Shown here piece by piece: positions 8,120-16,123 of a stretch of 64,000 nt of DNA; position 1 is the stretch's first letter, and every line of letters begins with the position of its first letter. The translations under genes and the position numbers were made by a program. The notes beneath the pieces were generated by a model that searched no databases, had not been told where the DNA came from, and was given only the letters and a program-made list of their open reading frames with translations. Source of the DNA: Streptococcus gallinaceus (GTDB lineage Bacteria; Bacillota; Bacilli; Lactobacillales; Streptococcaceae); NCBI RefSeq assembly GCF_024170225.1, contig NZ_JALJXU010000006.1, positions 94,815 to 158,814 on the forward strand. Direction: 5' to 3'.

Positions 8120-9001
8120 ATGAAAACATCTAAGAAAATTTTACTTTTGGCAGCGACTGGATTGATGGGACTGGGTATCTTGGCGGCTTGTTCGGGAGGC
8201 TCTTCATTTTCTGCCAGCGATACCATTAACGTGGTTTCGCGTGAGGAAGGTTCCGGTACGCGTGGGGCATTTATTGAATTGTTTGGCGTGGAAGAAAAGG
8301 ATGCTAACGGTGAAAAAGTTGACAATACGTCTACCACAGCTATTGTGACCAACTCGACTTCTGTCATGTTGACAACTGTGGCTGAGGATGCGTCAGCGAT
8401 TGGCTATGCTTCGCTTGGTTCATTGAATGATAGCGTAAAAGTGTTAAATATCGACGGTAAGACAGCTAGTGTGGCAGACATCAAGAATGGAACCTACAAG
8501 ATTTCACGTCCATTTAATATCGTGACAAAAGAAGACAAGGTCAGCCAAGCAGCGCAAGATTTTATGGATTATATCTTGAGTACGGATGGCCAAAAGGTGG
8601 TGGAAACTGCTGGTTACATCCCGCTAGACAATGCAGCAGCTTACAAGTCAACAGCTTCATCGGGCAAGGTGGTGGTGGCAGGTTCTAGCTCGGTAACGCC
8701 TGTCATGGAAAAAATTAAGGAAGCTTACCAAAAAGTAAATACTAAGGTCGATGTGGAAATCCAACAAAGTGATTCATCAACAGGTATCACAAGTGCCATC
8801 GACGGCTCGGCAGACATCGGTATGGCTTCTCGTGAATTGAAAGACGAAGAATCTGGCAAAGGTGTCAAAGCAACTGTTATTGCCACAGACGGTATCGCTG
8901 TCGTGGTTAACAAGAAAAATAAAGTGAGTGATTTAACAACTGAACAGGTAAAAGAAATCTTCACTGGGAAGACAACGTCTTGGGCCGACTTATCAAAATA
9001 A
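8120..9001 (+). CDS. pstS: Phosphate ABC transporter substrate-binding lipoprotein PstS
   Basis: This extracellular phosphate receptor is tethered as a lipoprotein: signal peptide with lipobox LAAC, lipid-bearing Cys24. The ATG at 8120 is preceded by GAGGAG at 8108-8113. Phosphate-binding elements are visible as SREEGSGTRGAF near the N-terminus, AGSSSVTP, and ADIGMASRELKDEE. The 293-residue length is normal. It is the first gene of a tight operon with the permease, ATPase, PhoU and a two-component system, all behind a Pho-box promoter, so it should be induced by phosphate starvation. Confidence 0.95.
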   Translation: MKTSKKILLLAATGLMGLGILAACSGGSSFSASDTINVVSREEGSGTRGAFIELFGVEEKDANGEKVDNTSTTAIVTNSTSVMLTTVAEDASAIGYASLGSLNDSVKVLNIDGKTASVADIKNGTYKISRPFNIVTKEDKVSQAAQDFMDYILSTDGQKVVETAGYIPLDNAAAYKSTASSGKVVVAGSSSVTPVMEKIKEAYQKVNTKVDVEIQQSDSSTGITSAIDGSADIGMASRELKDEESGKGVKATVIATDGIAVVVNKKNKVSDLTTEQVKEIFTGKTTSWADLSK

Positions 9002-9015
9002 GGTAAGAAGAATAC

Positions 9016-9861
9016 ATGAAACGAACAAAAGAAGATCTGATGCAAGCTGTGTTTTTCCTCACAGCTTGTGTTAGTGTCGTATCAGCAATTTTAATTTGTA
9101 TCTTTCTCTTTGCAAGTGGTTTACCTGCCGTTATGAAAATTGGTTGGGGAGACTTTCTCTTGGGGAAGGTTTGGCGTCCGGGGAATAGCCTTTTCGGGAT
9201 TTTTCCTATGATTGTGGGCTCGCTTTATGTGACAGCTGGTGCCTTGATTTTGGGTGGTCCAATCGGGATTTTGACAGCTGTATTTATGGCCTATTTTTGC
9301 CCGCCAGTTCTCTACAAGCCGCTGAAGTCAGCCATTAACTTGATGGCGGGGATTCCGTCTGTAGTCTATGGTTTCTTTGGGTTGGTCGTTCTTGTTCCCA
9401 TGATTCGCCAGTCTTTGGGTGGCTTTGGTATGGGCGTCCTAGCGGCCTCGATTTTGCTTGGCATGATGATTTTGCCGACCATTATCAGTATCTCTGAGTC
9501 GTCTCTGAGGGCAGTTTCTGCTGCTTATTATGAGGGTGGGATTGCTCTTGGAGCCTCCCACGAGTGGAGCGTCTTTTTTGCGGTAGTCCCAGCGGCTAAG
9601 CGGGGGATTTTGGCATCAATCGTTCTTGGTACAGGGCGCGCGATTGGGGAAACCATGGCGGTCATCATGGTAGCTGGAAATCAAGCTATCTTGCCGCAAT
9701 CATTGACCTCTGGCGTCCGCACCTTGACCACCAATATCGTTATGGAAATGGGCTATTCATCTGGTCTTCACCGGCAGGCTCTTATCGGGACAGCGGTTGT
9801 CCTGTTTGTCTTTATCTTGTTGATCAATATCAGCTTTTCAGCGCTTCAGAAGGAGGGGTAA
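9016..9861 (+). CDS. pstC: Phosphate ABC transporter permease PstC
   Basis: This is one of the two membrane subunits forming the phosphate channel. The 281 residues include about six hydrophobic helices. The coupling-loop EAA motif is visible as YEGGIALGASHEWSVFFAVVPAAKRGI, followed by GTGRAIGETMAVIMVAGN, a conserved PstC sequence. It follows pstS by 14 bases and precedes pstA by one base, so the three are transcribed and probably translated together. Confidence 0.94.
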   Translation: MKRTKEDLMQAVFFLTACVSVVSAILICIFLFASGLPAVMKIGWGDFLLGKVWRPGNSLFGIFPMIVGSLYVTAGALILGGPIGILTAVFMAYFCPPVLYKPLKSAINLMAGIPSVVYGFFGLVVLVPMIRQSLGGFGMGVLAASILLGMMILPTIISISESSLRAVSAAYYEGGIALGASHEWSVFFAVVPAAKRGILASIVLGTGRAIGETMAVIMVAGNQAILPQSLTSGVRTLTTNIVMEMGYSSGLHRQALIGTAVVLFVFILLINISFSALQKEG

Positions 9862-9862
9862 G

Positions 9863-10741
9863 ATGGAAAATATCAATCAACGAACTCCCAAGCAGTATTG
9901 GGAGTCTCTTAAAAGAGATCCACTCTCTTTCTTCTTATTTACCATTGTCTATCTAGCTGCTTTTCTGAGTGTGCTGACTATTGCCTTCGTCGTGGTTTAT
10001 ATCTTGGTCAAGGGGGTGCCGCATATCAATGCTAGCCTTTTTGCCTGGACCTATGACACGAAAAATGTATCGCTGCTACCGGCCTTTATCAATACTGTTT
10101 TTATGATTGTTTTGACCATGCTGGTAGCCGTTCCCTTGGGGATTGGTGGGTCTATCTACCTGACTGAATATGCTCGACGGGACAATCCTTATCTGAAAAT
10201 CATACGGATAGCCACGGAGACACTGGCAGGTATCCCGTCAATCATCTACGGCTTATTTGGCGCGCTTTTCTTTGTCAAATACACGCATTTGGGGCTTTCC
10301 TTACTATCGGGTTCCTTGACTTTGAGCATTATGATCTTGCCCTTGATTATGCGGACGACCGAAGAAGCGCTCTTGTCGGTACCTGATTCGTATCGGGAAG
10401 GGGCTTTTGCTCTTGGTACTGGAAAGTTGCGTACCATTTTTCGAATTGTTTTGCCGAGTGCGGTCTCGGGGATATTTTCAGGAATTATCTTGGCGGTTGG
10501 CCGGATTATCGGTGAGTCGGCGGCCTTGATCTTTACAGCGGGGACAGTCGCTAAGGTAGCCCAGTCTGTCTTTAGTTCGACTCGGACCTTGGCAGTTCAT
10601 ATGTATGCTATCTCGGGAGAAGGGTTGTATGTCAATCAGACTTATGCCACAGCAGTTGTTTTATTGGTCTTGGTCATGGTGGTGAATTTTGTGTCAGGCC
10701 GAGTTGCCAAGCATTTAGGAAGTGAGTCAAATAGTGAGTAA
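9863..10741 (+). CDS. pstA: Phosphate ABC transporter permease PstA
   Basis: This is the second membrane subunit of the phosphate importer (292 residues, about six helices). A strong AAGGAGGGG precedes the ATG at 9863. The EAA loop reads [24 protein letters not shown] and is followed by [17 protein letters not shown]. It is distinguished from PstC by its longer N-terminal cytoplasmic segment and by position. The last 20 bases overlap the first codons of pstB. Confidence 0.94.
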   Translation: MENINQRTPKQYWESLKRDPLSFFLFTIVYLAAFLSVLTIAFVVVYILVKGVPHINASLFAWTYDTKNVSLLPAFINTVFMIVLTMLVAVPLGIGGSIYLTEYARRDNPYLKIIRIATETLAGIPSIIYGLFGALFFVKYTHLGLSLLSGSLTLSIMILPLIMRTTEEALLSVPDSYREGAFALGTGKLRTIFRIVLPSAVSGIFSGIILAVGRIIGESAALIFTAGTVAKVAQSVFSSTRTLAVHMYAISGEGLYVNQTYATAVVLLVLVMVVNFVSGRVAKHLGSESNSE

Positions 10742-11483
10742 ATTAGCGATTAAGAATATGGATTTGTATTACGGAGATTTTCATGCTCTTAAAAATATCA
10801 ATCTCGACATCGAAGAAAAAGAAATTACAGCCTTTATCGGACCGTCAGGTTGCGGAAAATCCACTCTTTTGAAGAGTCTCAACCGCATGAATGACCTAGT
10901 GAAAAATTGCAAAATCACTGGAGAAATCACGGTGGAAGGTCAGGACGTTTATCGGGAGTTAGACATCAATCAATTGCGTAAAAAAGTGGGAATGGTCTTC
11001 CAAAAAGCAAATCCATTTCCCATGAGCATCTACGATAATGTGGCATTTGGACCGAGAACACATGGTATCCATGCCAAGGTGGAGTTGGATGCCATTGTCG
11101 AACGTTCGCTGAGACAGGCTGCTCTCTGGGATGAGGTCAAAGATCGTCTGCACAAGTCAGCTTTAGGCATGTCGGGCGGGCAGCAGCAGCGTCTATGCAT
11201 TGCGCGTGCATTGGCTATTGAACCAGACATTCTCTTGATGGATGAGCCGACCAGTGCCCTAGACCCGATTTCAACAGCTAAAATCGAAGATTTGGTCATG
11301 GAGCTCAAGAAGAACTACACTATCGTGATTGTTACCCACAATATGCAACAGGCTGTGCGGATTTCAGACAAGACTGCCTTTTTCTTAATGGGCGAGGTGG
11401 TGGAGTACAATAAAACCAGCCAACTCTTTTCATTGCCGCAGGATGAGCGCACAGAAAACTATATCACAGGGAGATTCGGATGA
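10722..11483 (+). CDS. pstB: Phosphate ABC transporter ATPase PstB
   Basis: This ATPase energises phosphate import. It has Walker [10 protein letters not shown], the signature MSGGQQQR, Walker [13 protein letters not shown] and the H-loop VTHNMQQA in 253 residues. The start is probably GTG 10722, close behind AGGA at 10717-10720. A second GTG at 10734 is possible and would shorten the protein by four residues. The stop overlaps the phoU start by 4 bases (ATGA). Confidence 0.95.
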   Translation: MSQIVSKLAIKNMDLYYGDFHALKNINLDIEEKEITAFIGPSGCGKSTLLKSLNRMNDLVKNCKITGEITVEGQDVYRELDINQLRKKVGMVFQKANPFPMSIYDNVAFGPRTHGIHAKVELDAIVERSLRQAALWDEVKDRLHKSALGMSGGQQQRLCIARALAIEPDILLMDEPTSALDPISTAKIEDLVMELKKNYTIVIVTHNMQQAVRISDKTAFFLMGEVVEYNKTSQLFSLPQDERTENYITGRFG

Positions 11484-12136
11484 TTCGTTCAAAATTTACC
11501 AATCAGCTTAATGACTTGAATAAAGAAATTATTTTTATGGGAGCCTTGTGCGAGGATATTATCGGGAAATCTCTGGCTCCTCTGACAGATGGTCAAGAGC
11601 TATCGCTGGAGGGCATTTCAGAAACCTATCATAAGATTGAAGAAATGGAGCGGGATATTGAAGAAAAATGTCTCAAACTCTTGTTGCGTCAGCAGCCAGT
11701 TGCCAAGGACTTACGCCGGATTTCTTCTGCCTTGAAGATGGTCTATGATATGAAACGGATTGGTGCCCAGTCCTATGAAATTGCAGAAATCATTAGCTTG
11801 GGTCATATTGTCCAAGGTACTGGACCAGAACGTCAGCAGCTAGACCACATGTCCAAAAACGTGATTGAAATGCTGACCAAGAGTATCGATGCCTTTATCT
11901 ACGGAACCGAGGATCAAGCCCACCAAGTTATTCAGCAAGATAAGACAGTTAATCAGGAATTTGATACAATAAAGAAGCAGTTAGTTTTATCTTTTTCAGT
12001 ACCAGATGTAGAAGGGGAATACCCGATTGACGTCTTGATGGTTGCAAAATACTTGGAACGTATCGGAGACCACGCCGTCAATATTGCTAAATGGGTACTG
12101 TTTTCAATCACAGGACACCTAGACGGAGAAACGTAA
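11480..12136 (+). CDS. phoU: Phosphate signalling regulator PhoU
   Basis: This is an all-helical cytoplasmic protein that links PstB activity to the phosphate-sensing histidine kinase. The 218 residues form the two repeated three-helix bundles of the family. Metal-binding E/DxxxD-type stretches are visible in [20 protein letters not shown] and [15 protein letters not shown]. The ATG overlaps pstB by 4 bases. The stop shares a base with the start of the response regulator gene, so transporter, PhoU and sensor system form one transcript. Confidence 0.94.
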   Translation: MIRSKFTNQLNDLNKEIIFMGALCEDIIGKSLAPLTDGQELSLEGISETYHKIEEMERDIEEKCLKLLLRQQPVAKDLRRISSALKMVYDMKRIGAQSYEIAEIISLGHIVQGTGPERQQLDHMSKNVIEMLTKSIDAFIYGTEDQAHQVIQQDKTVNQEFDTIKKQLVLSFSVPDVEGEYPIDVLMVAKYLERIGDHAVNIAKWVLFSITGHLDGET

Positions 12137-12813
12137 TGATATATTGTGTGGAAGATGATGCAGATATTCGTGAAATGGTGCTCTATACCCTAGAAATGGC
12201 CGGTTTTATAGCTAGAGGTTTTTCAAATGGTGAGGATTTTTGGCAAGCTCTTGACCAGGAGAAACCTGAGCTTGTCTTGCTCGATATTATGCTACCTGGT
12301 GATGACGGCTTGACCATTCTTGACAAGCTACGAAGCAAGCGTCAGACAGAGATGATTCCTGTCCTGATGACGACGGCAAAAGGGAGCGAGTACGATAAGG
12401 TCAAAGGCTTGGACTTGGGAGCAGATGACTACTTGGTCAAGCCATTTGGCATGATGGAAATGATTTCGCGCATCAAGGCAGTACTTCGAAGAAGCCAGAA
12501 AAGTGATCAGAAAGACCACATCCTTATCGGCAATCTTGACCTAGATACCAGCAATTACTTGGTCAAGCGCGGCACGGAAAAAATTCAGCTGACCTTGAAA
12601 GAATTTGACTTGTTGGCACTCTTTTTCCGCCATCCTAATCGCGTCTTTACCCGCCAGGAACTCTTGGACAAGGTCTGGGGCGAGCAATTTCTGGGTGAGA
12701 CGAGAACGGTTGATGTCCACATTGGCACGTTGAGAACCAAGCTAGGCGATGACGGCCACTTGATTGCGACCGTGCGCGGTGTTGGCTATCGTTTGGAGGA
12801 AGACCATGATTAA
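12136..12813 (+). CDS. pnpR: Phosphate response regulator, OmpR/PhoB family
   Basis: This is a DNA-binding response regulator of 225 residues. The receiver domain has acidic VEDDAD, phospho-acceptor Asp50 in LVLLDIMLPG and the switch Lys in LVKPFG. A winged-helix domain follows (LTLKEFDLLALFFRHP ... DVHIGTLRTKLG). The ATG at 12136 follows GGAGAA and overlaps the phoU stop. Its position after phoU, and the Pho boxes before pstS, indicate the phosphate regulator (PnpR/PhoP type). In S. pneumoniae the order is pnpRS first and pst second; here the regulators come last. Confidence 0.88.
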   Translation: MIYCVEDDADIREMVLYTLEMAGFIARGFSNGEDFWQALDQEKPELVLLDIMLPGDDGLTILDKLRSKRQTEMIPVLMTTAKGSEYDKVKGLDLGADDYLVKPFGMMEMISRIKAVLRRSQKSDQKDHILIGNLDLDTSNYLVKRGTEKIQLTLKEFDLLALFFRHPNRVFTRQELLDKVWGEQFLGETRTVDVHIGTLRTKLGDDGHLIATVRGVGYRLEEDHD

Positions 12814-14458
12814 AAAGATTTTTCGGGCGACCCTATCCGCCAGCCTCGGCATGGTCTTTGTGACCATATTATTGCTCCTCGGATTTCTCTATAATTACTT
12901 CAGTCAAATCCAAAGAGAACAGCTACGGACCCAGACGGCTCTGGCGGCGCAAGGAATTGCCTTTGAGGGCAAGGATTTCTTTGAAAATCTCAAAACATCT
13001 AGCGTGCGGATAACCTGGGTGGACAATAGTGGTCAGGTCCTGTATGATACCCAGTCGAATGCCAAGTCCATGCCAAATCATGCCAACCGCGAAGAGATTA
13101 AAGAAGCGCTGAAAGATGGTTACAGTGAAAGTACTCGCTGGTCTTCGACCTTGACAGAAAAATCCATTTACGCGGCGCAGCGTCTCCCTAACGGCACTGT
13201 TGTCCGCCTATCTGTAGCCCAGCAAACGATTTTCGTTCTCTTGTTGGGAATGGTATCGCCCATTCTCTTCATCGTCCTATTGTCTGTGGGGCTGTCGGTC
13301 TTTATTGCCCGGTATATTTCCAAAAAAGTCTCTCAGCCGCTCAATAATCTGGACTTGGAACACCCGCTTTCAAACGACAGCTATGAAGAAATCACGCCTC
13401 TGTTGAGACGGATTGATAGCCACCAAAGCGAGATTCGTCAGCAAAAATCCATGCTTCAACGGCAACAAAAGGAATTTGACACCATTATCGCAAAAATCAA
13501 AGAAAGCATGGTTCTCCTAGACGACCAGGCAAGGATTGTCAGTATCAATGCGGAAGCCCGCCGCCTCTTCCATGTGGAGGGCGAGTGGCAGGGACGCTTG
13601 ATGCTGGAAATCAGTCGTGACCTGACCCTGACCTCCTTGATTGACCAAGGACTTGCAGGGAAAAAGCGCGAAGGGGTCATCGCGATTGAGCAAAGTCAGT
13701 ACAAGGTGCTGGTGAGACCGACCAAGGATGGTGCCACTGTAACTGGTTTGGTGATTTTGCTCTTTGATGTCACGGATCAACTACACTTGGAAGAATTGCA
13801 GCGGGAATTCACCGCCAATGTTTCCCACGAATTAAAAACACCTCTTCATGTTATTTCGGGCTATTCAGAATTGCTGGCCAATGGAATGGTACCGAGTGAA
13901 GAAGTACCTAAGTTTGCCACGAAAATTCATACAGAGTCTGACCGCTTGGTCAAATTGGTAGAAGACATCATCAATCTGTCTCAACTGGATGAGCAATCTG
14001 AATTTCCAATGGAAGAAGTCAATCTCTACCAGCTTACTGAGTCGGTGATAGAGGATTTGCAGCTAAAAGCTCAGAAAAAAGATGTTTCACTTGTCTTGAA
14101 GGGAGAAGATGCCCTTCTCCGTGGAAATCCTGTCTTGCTTCATTCTTTGGTTTATAACTTGTGCGACAATGCCATCATTTACAACAAAGAGCACGGCAGT
14201 GTTGAAGTGACTGTGGCAAATCTGCTGCATGAGATTAGCCTGACTGTGGCAGATACGGGGATTGGGATTGCTTCGGATGATCAAGAGCGGATTTTCGAGC
14301 GCTTTTATCGAGTGGACAAGAGCCGTTCAAAAGTAGTCGGAGGAACCGGCCTAGGTTTGTCTATCGTTAAAAAAGCGCTAGCCTTTCATAATGGTCACCT
14401 GAATCTATCTAGCTCCATCGGAAAAGGAACAATCATGGCAGTCCTATTCAAAAAATAA
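12806..14458 (+). CDS. pnpS: Phosphate sensor histidine kinase
   Basis: This membrane histidine kinase of 550 residues overlaps pnpR by 8 bases; the ATG at 12806 follows GGAGGAAG. The order is TM1 (about residues 12-32), a short extracellular loop and TM2 (about 146-170). Then come a HAMP-like linker, a PAS-like domain (IKESMVLLDDQARIVSINAEA), HisKA with phospho-His in FTANVSHELKTPLH, and an ATPase domain with CDNAIIYN, DTGIGI and GGTGLGLSI. It is the partner of PnpR. The signal is probably transporter conformation relayed by PhoU rather than an extracellular ligand, by analogy with PhoR. Confidence 0.88.
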   Translation: MIKKIFRATLSASLGMVFVTILLLLGFLYNYFSQIQREQLRTQTALAAQGIAFEGKDFFENLKTSSVRITWVDNSGQVLYDTQSNAKSMPNHANREEIKEALKDGYSESTRWSSTLTEKSIYAAQRLPNGTVVRLSVAQQTIFVLLLGMVSPILFIVLLSVGLSVFIARYISKKVSQPLNNLDLEHPLSNDSYEEITPLLRRIDSHQSEIRQQKSMLQRQQKEFDTIIAKIKESMVLLDDQARIVSINAEARRLFHVEGEWQGRLMLEISRDLTLTSLIDQGLAGKKREGVIAIEQSQYKVLVRPTKDGATVTGLVILLFDVTDQLHLEELQREFTANVSHELKTPLHVISGYSELLANGMVPSEEVPKFATKIHTESDRLVKLVEDIINLSQLDEQSEFPMEEVNLYQLTESVIEDLQLKAQKKDVSLVLKGEDALLRGNPVLLHSLVYNLCDNAIIYNKEHGSVEVTVANLLHEISLTVADTGIGIASDDQERIFERFYRVDKSRSKVVGGTGLGLSIVKKALAFHNGHLNLSSSIGKGTIMAVLFKK

Positions 14459-14463
14459 ATCCT

Positions 14464-14497
14464 ACAGTCGAGTTTTCGGACTCGATTGTGTTTTTTA
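14464..14497 (+). terminator. Terminator of the pst-pnpRS operon
   Basis: Ten-base arms 14464-14473 and 14480-14489, with one G-U pair, are followed by TTTTTT. Confidence 0.88.
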
Positions 14498-14588
14498 TCT
14501 CATGAAAATAGTGGTTGACCGACCAAGGGATTTCTCTCTACCTATTTTTTGTTATAATAGTTTCCATACTAGATAGAGGAGATTGGAT

Positions 14589-15071
14589 ATGGATTTGGAA
14601 AGATATCGGACTTTGGCCGAGCAAAAGCAGGGAGAGCACCGCAAGTTTTTGGCGAGTTTGAAGAAGAAGGCACCGAAAAATTTGGACAAGATTGTCCAGC
14701 AAGTACATACGGAAGTCTTCAATGAAATTGATTGTATCGAGTGTGCAAATTGCTGTAAAACTCTAGGCCCCTTGTTTACAGAGGCGGATATTCAGCGGAT
14801 TTCCAAGCATTTCCGGATGAAATTATCAGCCTTTGAGGAGATGTACCTCAAAGTGGACGAAGATGGGGACAAGATTTTCAAGTCCATGCCTTGCCCGTTT
14901 CTGGGAGGGGATAATCTCTGCTCAATCTATGATGTTCGTCCAAAGGCCTGTCGGGAATTTCCCCACACAGACCGCAAGAAAATTTATCAAATCAACCATT
15001 TAACCATCAAGAATACATTGATCTGTCCAGCGGCTTATTTATTCGTAGAAAAGCTGAAAGATTGGATTTAA
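14589..15071 (+). CDS. YkgJ-family cysteine cluster protein
   Basis: This 160-residue cytoplasmic protein has the zinc- or iron-chelating cysteine cluster of the YkgJ family: CIECANCCKTLGP, then CPFLGGDNLCSIYDVRPKACREFP. The ATG at 14589 has GAGGAG seven bases upstream; a TTG two codons earlier is also in frame but too close to it. A TATAAT lies at 14553-14558. The biochemical role of the family is unknown. It is a single-gene unit between the phosphate and zinc operons. Confidence 0.82.
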   Translation: MDLERYRTLAEQKQGEHRKFLASLKKKAPKNLDKIVQQVHTEVFNEIDCIECANCCKTLGPLFTEADIQRISKHFRMKLSAFEEMYLKVDEDGDKIFKSMPCPFLGGDNLCSIYDVRPKACREFPHTDRKKIYQINHLTIKNTLICPAAYLFVEKLKDWI

Positions 15072-15073
15072 CC

Positions 15074-15105
15074 ACCTTGCAAATGCAAGGTTTTTTATTT
15101 TTTCG
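15074..15105 (+). terminator. Terminator after the YkgJ-family gene
   Basis: Arms CCTTGCA (15076-15082) and TGCAAGG (15085-15091) are followed by a T-run. Confidence 0.85.
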
Positions 15106-15123
15106 CCAGAAAACGATTTTTGC

Positions 15124-15173
15124 TTGCCAGTCAGTTTTTCAAATGGTATACTATCAAATAGTTAACTGGTTAA
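15124..15173 (+). promoter_or_regulatory. Promoter with AdcR zinc-repressor operator
   Basis: A -35 TTGCCA (15124-15129) and -10 TATACT (15147-15152) are separated by 17 bases. The palindrome TTAACTGGTTAA at 15162-15173 is an exact match to the AdcR consensus TTAACNNGTTAA. It lies over the expected transcription start, a position suited to repression when zinc is plentiful. Confidence 0.85.
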
Positions 15174-15202
15174 TTATATTTTTTATAAATAAGGAGGATA
15201 TT

Positions 15203-16114
15203 GTGAAAAGAATAGTCGGTAGTTTGTTGGTTTTCCTGTCGGTGCTGACCTTGTTTGGCTGCGGTAAGCCCAAGGTGGAAGAAAATAAAGGAATGAAAAT
15301 TGTCACTAGTTTCTACCCTATCTATGCCATGACAAAGGAGGTGTCAGGGGAGTTAAACGACGTGCGCATGATTCAATCTGGGCAAGGAATTCATTCATTT
15401 GAGCCGTCTGTGACGGATATTCAGGCCATTTATGATGCGGATGTCTTTTTCTATCATTCTCACATTTTAGAATTCTGGGCTGGGCGTCTGAATCCTTCCA
15501 CTCAACACTCAAAAGTCAAGATGATTGAGGCGTCAAAAGGGATTGACTTAGAGCGAGTAGCAGGTTTAGAAGATGTTCAAGCGGGTGCGGGTATGGATGA
15601 GTCGACACTTTACGATCCTCATAGTTGGCTTGATCCGGTTTTGGTGAGCCAAGAAGTTGCCATCATTGCCAATCAATTATCAGAACTTGATCCGAAAAAT
15701 GCAACAACCTACCACAAAAATGCAGACAAGATGACAAAAGAGTTAGAACAGCTAACAGATAAATACAAAAAGAAATTTGCAGCCTGCAAACAGAAGAGTT
15801 TTGTAACTCAGCACACGGCATTTGCTTATACAGCCAAGCGATTTGGGTTGGAGCAATTAGGGATTGCAGGGGTGTCTGAAGAGGAGCCAAGTCCACGTCA
15901 GCTCGCTGAAATAAAAGAATTTATCGAGCGTTACAAGGTGAAGACCATTTTTGTAGAACACGGGGTATCGGATAAGCTAGCCAAGACCTTGAAGACATCG
16001 ACCAATGTGAAGTTGAAGGTCTTGCAACCTCTTGAAGCAGACCCAGCAAATGAGAAAAGTTTTATTGAGAATTTAGATGCAAATTTAGCTGTTCTAGCCA
16101 AAGATTTAGAATAG
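15203..16114 (+). CDS. adcAII: Zinc-binding lipoprotein AdcAII/Lmb family
   Basis: This surface zinc receptor of the AdcBC transporter is a cluster A-I metal-binding lipoprotein of 303 residues, also known as laminin-binding protein Lmb in some streptococci. GTG 15203 is chosen because AAGGAGG lies at 15191-15197. The lipobox is LFGC with Cys20. The metal ligands expected of the family are visible: His in GIHSFEP, His in DPHSWLDP, His in QHTAFAYTAKRFGL and Glu in VEHGVSDK. The long His-rich loop of AdcA is absent, favouring AdcAII. It is co-transcribed with the histidine-triad gene under an AdcR operator. Confidence 0.9.
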   Translation: MKRIVGSLLVFLSVLTLFGCGKPKVEENKGMKIVTSFYPIYAMTKEVSGELNDVRMIQSGQGIHSFEPSVTDIQAIYDADVFFYHSHILEFWAGRLNPSTQHSKVKMIEASKGIDLERVAGLEDVQAGAGMDESTLYDPHSWLDPVLVSQEVAIIANQLSELDPKNATTYHKNADKMTKELEQLTDKYKKKFAACKQKSFVTQHTAFAYTAKRFGLEQLGIAGVSEEEPSPRQLAEIKEFIERYKVKTIFVEHGVSDKLAKTLKTSTNVKLKVLQPLEADPANEKSFIENLDANLAVLAKDLE

Positions 16115-16123
16115 GAGATGCCG

